64,000 bases of DNA. It comes from DAOTWA01 sp034435955 (GTDB lineage: Bacteria; Chloroflexota; Anaerolineae; Anaerolineales; Anaerolineaceae). The notes under the pieces were generated by a model. The model ran no database searches and was not told the DNA's origin. It worked only from the letters and a program-made list of their open reading frames with translations. Position 1 is the stretch's first letter, and each line of letters starts with the position of its first letter. Position numbers and translations under genes: made by a program. The DNA lies in NCBI GenBank assembly GCA_034435955.1, contig DAOTWA010000044.1, forward strand, positions 42,697 to 106,696, given 5' to 3'. Below, piece after piece: positions 58,694 to 64,000 of this stretch.

Positions 58694-59028
58694 AGTACCT
58701 CCAGTAAAAGTATGGTCTGAGCATACATGCTTATTCCGTCAACGTATGTGCAACACGTTGACCTTTCGCTTGAGTCACCCCCACGACAAATATCATAATA
58801 ATGTTATATTAATTTCTAATGATAATCACTTAAATTTTGGTTTAAATTTGTGAAGGATATCTCAACTAAATTCAGGTAAGCTAGCGCCCATCAGGACCCT
58901 CCCCAATTTGGCATAATATGGACATATGGGATAAAATTTAGTTTGTTGAGCTTTCCCGCTCGCTCGAACGGCTGATAAGCCGTCCATGACATAGATGTTG
59001 GTCAACATGGACTTTCAGGATCACTGAA
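58694..59028. other. Divergent intergenic region with inverted repeat
   Basis: A perfect inverted repeat GTCAACGT-N9-ACGTTGAC (58738-58762) lies 45 bases upstream of the secreted-repeat gene start. The rest, especially 58795-58880, is AT-rich with TAATGATAATC and ATATTAAT strings. No gene is apparent. It probably houses both divergent promoters. Confidence 0.5.
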
Positions 59029-59838
59029 GTGGAAATGATTTCATTAGACGGCAAAATCGTTGTCATAACTGGAGGCTCCAGCGGGATTGGGCGTGCGACG
59101 GCTCTGGCGCTTGCCCGGAATGGCGCGCGGGCGCTCGTCCTGGCCGCTCGTCGCGAGGACGCGCTGAACCAGGTCGCTGCCGAAGTCCGTGCGCTGGGCA
59201 GTGAAGCGCTGCCCATCCCTACCGATGTCTCTCATCAGGATCAGGTTCAGGCTTTGATCGAGCGCGCGCTGGATCGCTTCGGCCAGGTCGATATCCTGGT
59301 GGCCAATGCAGGCGAGTACATCCGCGCCCCGGTTGACCAGTTGAACATCGCCGTCATAGAGCGCTCCATGGCGGTCAATTTCTACGGCAGCGTCTACCCC
59401 GCTCTGGTTGTCTTGCCTCATATGCGGGCGCGCCGCAGCGGTACAATCGTCTTCGTCACCAGCATGAACGGCAAGAAGGGCATTCCCATGGACACGCCCT
59501 ATGCCTCAGCCAAGTTCGCCCTGAGCGGCTTCGCCGAAGTGTTGCGCCAGGAGCTTCGCGGCCAGGGCATCGCGGTCATCACCATTTTCCCGGGCCGGGT
59601 GGACACCCCCATGATCGCCAATCTCCACGTGCCATGGATTTCGGCGAAGATTCCACCGGACGCCGTGGCCAGAGCAATCGTTCACGCCATCCGGCGCCGC
59701 CAGGCGGAAGTCATCGTCCCCTGGCACGCCCGCCTGCTCCATCTCGTCAACGTGATCTCCCCCAGCCTGGCCGATCAGGCCACCCGCATCCTCCATCTGG
59801 AAGGCTGGGAGTCTGAAAAAAGGAAGTCTGCTCGATGA
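59029..59838 (+). CDS. Short-chain dehydrogenase/reductase
   Basis: The 269-residue NAD(P)-dependent oxidoreductase has the classical SDR motifs: TGGSSGIG (14-21), the DV segment in TDVSHQDQ, NAG in LVANAGEY, the catalytic Ser in FVTSMNG and Tyr-Lys in YASAK, plus PGRVDTPM. The C-terminal tail extends past the fold with a hydrophobic patch (LLHLVNVISPSLADQ). GTG 59029 has AGGA eight bases upstream; ATG 59035 is a close alternative. It overlaps the next gene by four bases (ATGA), so the two are coupled, although their joint role is unknown. Confidence 0.92.
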   Translation: MEMISLDGKIVVITGGSSGIGRATALALARNGARALVLAARREDALNQVAAEVRALGSEALPIPTDVSHQDQVQALIERALDRFGQVDILVANAGEYIRAPVDQLNIAVIERSMAVNFYGSVYPALVVLPHMRARRSGTIVFVTSMNGKKGIPMDTPYASAKFALSGFAEVLRQELRGQGIAVITIFPGRVDTPMIANLHVPWISAKIPPDAVARAIVHAIRRRQAEVIVPWHARLLHLVNVISPSLADQATRILHLEGWESEKRKSAR

Positions 59839-61304
59839 GCCACATGCCGGCTAAGATTATCCCTTTCCCTCTGACCCACACCTGGCTGCGTCCTATTCGT
59901 CTGTCCTACCTGCCGGGGCCAAACACGCCATTGCTGGCCGAGTTCGCGGCCGGCCTGCTGGACTGCTTTCAAGAGCACGGCCACACCGTCTTGGAAGTCC
60001 CCCAAGGCGAGGTGGATGTGCTGTTGACCACCGCAGTTTTCGGACAGCCGGTTCACTGGCGCGAAGCCGTCTTGTTCACCGCCAAGAGGCGCTTCGGCCT
60101 CCCGTTCACGCCCATTGTGTTCACCTTGCTGCACGTGCGTCCAGGTGATCTCCAGCGGGTGCTGGATCACTTCCGCCGCGTTCTTCAGAAGAAGACGCCG
60201 CAACCCGAGGATTATGCCTTTCCCGGTCTGGCGCCGATGGCTTACCGCACCTTACACGAGCAGGGTCGCCGCGGAGGGTCAATCATGGCCCTGGCGCGCG
60301 TGATCCAGGCCCAATCGCTCAGTGCGCGCACCATCCTTTTGGTGGGAGAGCGTTCCATCGAGGCGGCTTATACCTTCGATCTCGTAGGCGCACACCCGCG
60401 CAGCGAGGGGGATATCAAATCCATTTCCGCAGACCTCGTAATGCGCATCACCACGGCCGCCAGCACCCACGAAGTCACCCAGCATCGGGTCGTCGGCGAA
60501 CCCATCCCCATGGACATCTGGCGTCATCTGGCTGCACCGCAGGCCATGCTGAACGCCAGCCGTGAGCTGGGCGTCCGCGACTTCTTCACCGAGATGGTGC
60601 GCGTCGCCAATCTGGTCAACGTGCCTCTGCTGGATGCCGCCATCTCCAGCCAGTACAGCGAGGGCTGCTTCGCCACCTGGGAACCCGGCATCGGTGCGCT
60701 GATCGCCACGGTAACCGGCAGCGCCCGCCCGGTCGAAAAAGACCGCCTCACCGAGGATGAGCTGGCGGTGATCGTGGGCGTCCGTCCGGACGGCATGGGC
60801 GCTTTGGTGCGTGAGGTGGAGGGTAAGCGCAACGACCCGCCCTCCTCTGAGGCAGTCGAGATGATGGGGATGGACGCGCCCCTGCCCAGGATTTCTCTGG
60901 ACGGGCGTTGGAAAGGCGCGGTGGTTCCCGTGGCGCGCTCCAAGCTGCATGGTCACCGCGGGGTGCGTTCCTACGACCCCCATTCTATTGAACACGCCCC
61001 CCTCGACCCGCCGTATTACCGCCTGCCCGTCTCCTGCGCCACAGAGGCCCAGGCGAATGCCATCCGTACGGCTTTCTCGAGGGCCGAGGCCCTGCGCAAT
61101 CCCGCCGACCCGCGGCAGATTGTCTTCACCGTGCTGCCCGGGCACGGCGCTGTGATTGTGGAAAAATGGATTCCTGAGAAGGCGCCCTTCCAAATCATCT
61201 GGGAAGCCATAGACCAGGGCTTGATCGAAATCGACAACCTCGTCCCTCAAGGACATTTCGACTATGTGCCCGCTGGAGGGCGCATGAGGCTGAGAGAAGG
61301 ATAG
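59835..61304 (+). CDS. Unknown 489-residue protein coupled to the SDR
   Basis: I do not recognise this family. The N-terminus (SHMPAKIIPFPLTHTWLRPI) is followed by an alpha/beta region (RLSYLPGPNTPLLAEFAAGL, VDVLLTTAVFGQPVHWREAV) that could bind a nucleotide or cofactor. A middle segment (SIMALARVIQAQSLSARTIL and GERSIEAAYTFDL) and a C-terminal domain (PPYYRLPVSCATEAQANAIR) look cytosolic. No transmembrane helix, signal peptide or classical catalytic motif is seen. The two ends of the chain look like separate modules. Its start overlaps the SDR stop by ATGA, so they are co-translated. A HerA-like ATPase gene follows after 276 bases. Confidence 0.7.
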   Translation: MSHMPAKIIPFPLTHTWLRPIRLSYLPGPNTPLLAEFAAGLLDCFQEHGHTVLEVPQGEVDVLLTTAVFGQPVHWREAVLFTAKRRFGLPFTPIVFTLLHVRPGDLQRVLDHFRRVLQKKTPQPEDYAFPGLAPMAYRTLHEQGRRGGSIMALARVIQAQSLSARTILLVGERSIEAAYTFDLVGAHPRSEGDIKSISADLVMRITTAASTHEVTQHRVVGEPIPMDIWRHLAAPQAMLNASRELGVRDFFTEMVRVANLVNVPLLDAAISSQYSEGCFATWEPGIGALIATVTGSARPVEKDRLTEDELAVIVGVRPDGMGALVREVEGKRNDPPSSEAVEMMGMDAPLPRISLDGRWKGAVVPVARSKLHGHRGVRSYDPHSIEHAPLDPPYYRLPVSCATEAQANAIRTAFSRAEALRNPADPRQIVFTVLPGHGAVIVEKWIPEKAPFQIIWEAIDQGLIEIDNLVPQGHFDYVPAGGRMRLREG

Positions 61305-61580
61305 GCGCTACCACAAACCTACGATTACCTCACATCCATAAAAATCTTTTGGAACAATCGAACATGAGCGCTGTCGTTGAATTGAAGTTTTGTATCGGGC
61401 CGCTTTTCTACGCGGAGAAATGTTCCCCCATTCGCATCAGCACCGTTATAATCACTTTGTAGTGATGCAGTTCCACTCCTTTGACATTCGATTTGAAGCC
61501 AATGCCGGTTTTCGAGCACGATCCTAATCATACTGCGGAAAAAATACTTGGAAAATCATCGGCTTGCGGGAGGGAAAATT
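61305..61580. other. Intergenic region before the HerA-like gene
   Basis: 276 bases of lower GC. A minus-strand frame of 68 residues (61325-61531) is open and protein-like (RIVLENRHWLQIECQRSG, FLRVEKRPDTKLQFN) but has no ribosome site; it could be a small gene or a relic. A TATAAT at 61445-61450 on the plus strand is a candidate promoter for the ATPase, with no good -35. Confidence 0.4.
61325..61531 (-). CDS. Possible small protein of 68 residues
   Basis: The frame uses ordinary codons and gives a balanced composition with several charged strands, unlike most shadow frames here. However, the ATG has no Shine-Dalgarno sequence, the GC is lower than in neighbours, and I know no family. Treat as tentative. 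Confidence 0.25.
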   Translation of the reverse strand: MIRIVLENRHWLQIECQRSGTASLQSDYNGADANGGTFLRVEKRPDTKLQFNDSAHVRLFQKIFMDVR

Positions 61581-64000
61581 ATGGAGGATTACGAGAAACT
61601 GGGGGTGTTTTACCTCGGTCAGGCTTACGACCTGTCGCAGAAAAAGGCCACCGGCGAGCTGATCCTGTACGATTCAAAGGACCTGGTCACCCACGCCATC
61701 TGCGTGGGCATGACCGGATCGGGCAAAACCGGTCTGTGCATCTCCCTGATCGAAGAGGCCGCCATCGACGGCGTGCCATCCATCCTGATCGATCCAAAGG
61801 GCGACCTGACCAACTTGCTGTTGACCTTCCCGCAGCTCCGTGCGGAGGATTTCCTGCCATGGATCAACGCCGACGATGCCGCCCAGAAGGGCCTTTCTCC
61901 CCAGGAGTATGCCGCCCAGCAGGCCGAGCTATGGAAAGACGGGCTGACGAAGTGGGGCCAGAGCGGTGAACGCATCGCGCGGCTGCGCCAGGCGGCCGAT
62001 TTCCGCATCTACACCCCTGGCAGCAGCGCTGGACTGCCTGTCTCCATCATGCAAAGCTTCGCTGCTCCAGATCAGCCAATCCTGGCCGATTCCGAGCTAC
62101 TGCGCGACCGCATCACCACCACAGTGGACAGCCTTCTTTCCCTGGCAGGCATCCAGGCCGACCCGGTGCAGAGCCGCGAGCACATCCTGCTTTCCACCCT
62201 TTTCGAGCGCGCCTGGCGGGCCGGCCAGAACCTCGACCTGGCGACGCTCATCCAGCAGGTGCAAGCTCCTCCGATTACCCGCGTGGGCGTACTCGACCTG
62301 GAATCCTTTTACCCCGCCAAAGAGCGTTTCGGTTTGGTCATGGCGCTCAACAACCTGTTGGCTTCCCCCGGCTTCAGCGCCTGGCTGGAGGGCGAGCCGC
62401 TGGACATCGGCCGCATCCTTTACACTCCCCAGGGCAAGCCGCGCGTCGCCATCTTCGCTATTGCCCACCTGGGCGACGCCGAGCGCATGTTTTTTGTCTC
62501 TCTGTTGATGAACCAGATCCTCGGCTGGATGCGCAGCCAATCGGGGACGACCAGCTTGAGAGCCATCGTCTACATGGACGAGATCTTCGGTTACCTGCCG
62601 CCGATGGGCAACCCGCCTGCCAAGCTGCCGATCCTCACTTTGCTCAAGCAGGCGCGCGCCTTTGGAATCGGCCTGGTGCTGGCCACTCAAAACCCAGTCG
62701 ACCTGGATTACAAAGCCCTCTCCAATGCTGGCACCTGGTTTGTCGGCCGCCTGCAGACTGAGCGCGACAAGGCGCGCCTGCTCGACGGCCTGGAGGGCGT
62801 CGCAGCCGGTTCGTCCTTCGACCGGAGCGAGATGGATAAGATCATCTCCGCTTTGGGCAGCCGGGTTTTCTTGATGAATAATACCCACGAGGATGCCCCG
62901 GTCGTCTTTCAGACCCGCTGGGCCCTGTCTTATTTGCGCGGCCCGTTGACCCGCGACCAGATCAAAACCCTGATGGACCCGCTGAGAGCCGCACTGCCCG
63001 TCTCCCAACCCGAGGAAGTTGGCGGACAGCCCGCGTTCGCACCAGCAACAGCGCCGGCGACTTTGCCGGCGTCGGGCGCCGCGCCAACTTTGCCGCCGGA
63101 TGTGCGCGCTTTCTACCTGCCGATCCGCGGCCGGGCGCCGGCCGGCGCCAGCCTGACCTATCTACCCTATCTCGTCGGCGCGGCCAGCGTTCGGTTTAGC
63201 GACGCGAAGAACCGCATCGATGAGGAGCAAAATCTGGTTTTCCTCACCCCCATTACCGACGAGGCGATCGCGGTGGATTGGGAGCGGGCTGCCGCCGTTG
63301 AGGTTGATCCAAATGACTTCAGGAAAACCGGGGAGGCAGGCGCCGGACACGCTCCCCTGCCGGTGGCGGCTGCCCAGGCGCGCAACTACGCCGCCTGGGA
63401 GCGCGATTTCGCTGCCTGGCTCTACCGCAACCAGAGCCTGGAATTGTTATCCTGCCCAAGCCTGAAGCTCATTTCTAAACCCGGCGAGAACGAACGCGAT
63501 TTTCGTATCCGCCTGGGCCAGGCCGCCCGCGAGACACGCGACGCTGTCGTCGAAACCCTGCGCAAGAAGTATGCTCCGCGTTTCTCAGCCCTTCAGGAGC
63601 GTAAACGGCGCGCCGAGGCGGTCGTCCAGCGCGAAAAGGAACAGGCCGCTCAGCAGAAAGCCCAGGCGGCGATATCGATTGGCGCCACGCTGCTCAGCGC
63701 TTTTACCGGACGCAAACTCGCCGCCCGCTCCACGCTGGGGCGCGCCACCATGGCCGTCCGTGGCGTCAGCCGTTCCATGGGCGCATCTGGCGACGTCAAC
63801 CGCGCCGAGGATACGGTTGAATCGATCGATCAACAGATCAAAGACCTCCAGGCTCAATTCGACCAGGAGAGCGCCGCGCTGGCTTCCCGCCTGGACCCGG
63901 CGACGGAACCGTTAGAGACGATCACCATCCGGCCAAAGAAGGCCGATATCAACGTGCGGTTGGTGGCGCTGGCCTGGGCGCCTGTCTGGCGCGACGCCCA
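61581..64000 (+). CDS. HerA/FtsK-like P-loop ATPase (C-terminus beyond the window)
   Basis: The frame is open from ATG 61581 (GGGAGGG six bases upstream) to the window end, about 806 residues, with no stop. The motor shows Walker A GMTGSGKTG (about 43-51), ILIDPKGDLTNLLL, Walker B AIVYMDEIFGYLPP and ATQNPVDLDYKALSNAGTW, typical of HerA/VirD4 ATPases that move DNA or protein. After residue 480 comes a Pro/Ala-rich linker. A later domain has a coiled coil (about 670-800, ERKRRAEAVVQREKEQAAQQ and DQQIKDLQAQFDQ). Its partner is unknown; a nuclease such as NurA is not visible in the window. It belongs to the DUF87/DUF853-like group. Confidence 0.88.
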   Translation, partial: MEDYEKLGVFYLGQAYDLSQKKATGELILYDSKDLVTHAICVGMTGSGKTGLCISLIEEAAIDGVPSILIDPKGDLTNLLLTFPQLRAEDFLPWINADDAAQKGLSPQEYAAQQAELWKDGLTKWGQSGERIARLRQAADFRIYTPGSSAGLPVSIMQSFAAPDQPILADSELLRDRITTTVDSLLSLAGIQADPVQSREHILLSTLFERAWRAGQNLDLATLIQQVQAPPITRVGVLDLESFYPAKERFGLVMALNNLLASPGFSAWLEGEPLDIGRILYTPQGKPRVAIFAIAHLGDAERMFFVSLLMNQILGWMRSQSGTTSLRAIVYMDEIFGYLPPMGNPPAKLPILTLLKQARAFGIGLVLATQNPVDLDYKALSNAGTWFVGRLQTERDKARLLDGLEGVAAGSSFDRSEMDKIISALGSRVFLMNNTHEDAPVVFQTRWALSYLRGPLTRDQIKTLMDPLRAALPVSQPEEVGGQPAFAPATAPATLPASGAAPTLPPDVRAFYLPIRGRAPAGASLTYLPYLVGAASVRFSDAKNRIDEEQNLVFLTPITDEAIAVDWERAAAVEVDPNDFRKTGEAGAGHAPLPVAAAQARNYAAWERDFAAWLYRNQSLELLSCPSLKLISKPGENERDFRIRLGQAARETRDAVVETLRKKYAPRFSALQERKRRAEAVVQREKEQAAQQKAQAAISIGATLLSAFTGRKLAARSTLGRATMAVRGVSRSMGASGDVNRAEDTVESIDQQIKDLQAQFDQESAALASRLDPATEPLETITIRPKKADINVRLVALAWAPVWRDA

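Noticed and set aside
60279..61256. 325-residue minus-strand open frame inside the unknown 489-residue gene
   Set aside because: High GC makes antisense frames open; it lacks a ribosome site and protein-like motifs, while the plus-strand frame is coupled to the SDR.
1..64000. CRISPR array, insertion sequence, prophage or toxin-antitoxin module
   Set aside because: I found no repeat-spacer pattern, no transposase or integrase motif and no recognisable toxin pair. This is a visual negative only and should be rechecked by software.

Overview
The window is GC-rich, densely coded bacterial chromosome, most likely from the Chloroflexota and probably an Anaerolineae-type organism. This is inference from gene content, because no rRNA is present. 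The pointers are a dnaB-dnaD-dnaI-like primosome cluster, a MalT/LuxR-type giant regulator, PspC/LiaF-like envelope proteins, secreted proteins with a C-terminal PLI-type tail, a DUF151 nuclease, an SdhCDAB operon and an acidic-tailed YkuD transpeptidase set. I see no CRISPR array, insertion sequence, prophage or recognised defence island. Most genes look like ordinary housekeeping and accessory metabolism in short operons.

Layout. 1-9.2 kb: end of an unknown gene, a SERCA-like Ca2+ P-type ATPase, then a minus-strand group (L,D-transpeptidase, PlsC-like acyltransferase, gene remnant), an aldo/keto reductase and a three-gene envelope operon (membrane protein, PspC, LiaF-like). 9.4-14.9 kb: CoA-binding protein, five-haem cytochrome c, MOP/ANKH-like transporter, cysteine-less peroxiredoxin-like protein, greA and lysS. 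15-20.5 kb: an AT-rich gap, secreted trypsin-like protease, LuxR-family ATPase regulator and secreted metallophosphoesterase. 20.7-26 kb: ABC-2 exporter with a neighbouring degenerate ABC ATPase, DUF3054 protein, and an overlapping ECF sigma / anti-sigma / Nudix operon. 26-29 kb: Fur-family regulator behind a 22-bp palindrome, followed by cbiMQO (Ni/Co import). 29-38 kb: penicillin-acylase family enzyme, ABM-like protein, patatin, sdhCDAB, and a membrane protein with a zinc ribbon. 38-47.5 kb: aldo/keto reductase, membrane protein, tRNA-Arg(CCT), glycosyltransferase, class V aminotransferase, ftsK and rnz. 47.5-52 kb: SAM-I riboswitch and metK, a secreted beta-helix protein, a possible structured RNA, and FTR1 iron permease. 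52-57.6 kb: replication cluster dnaB - dnaD-domain - tandem dnaI-like ATPase, bifunctional nuclease and a pseudo-receiver regulator. 57.6-64 kb: secreted duplicated-domain protein, SDR, unknown 489-residue protein and a HerA-like ATPase that runs off the end.

How genes work together. The Fur-family regulator probably senses a metal and controls itself and the cbiMQO importer. The sigma / anti-sigma pair and the PspC/LiaF operon are both envelope-stress modules. SdhCDAB feeds electrons into the membrane. metK is switched by its own product through a riboswitch whose alternative pairings can be read in the sequence. dnaB, the DnaD-domain gene and the duplicated DnaI-like ATPase form a compact replication-initiation operon.

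The most unusual items are the fused double helicase-loader ATPase, the shared C-terminal LPLI-type tail on two secreted proteins, the unassigned structured RNA candidate near 51 kb, the ABC ATPase lacking its signature, catalytic Glu and His, and the unknown protein / HerA pair at the right edge. All assignments come from reading motifs; no database search was possible.
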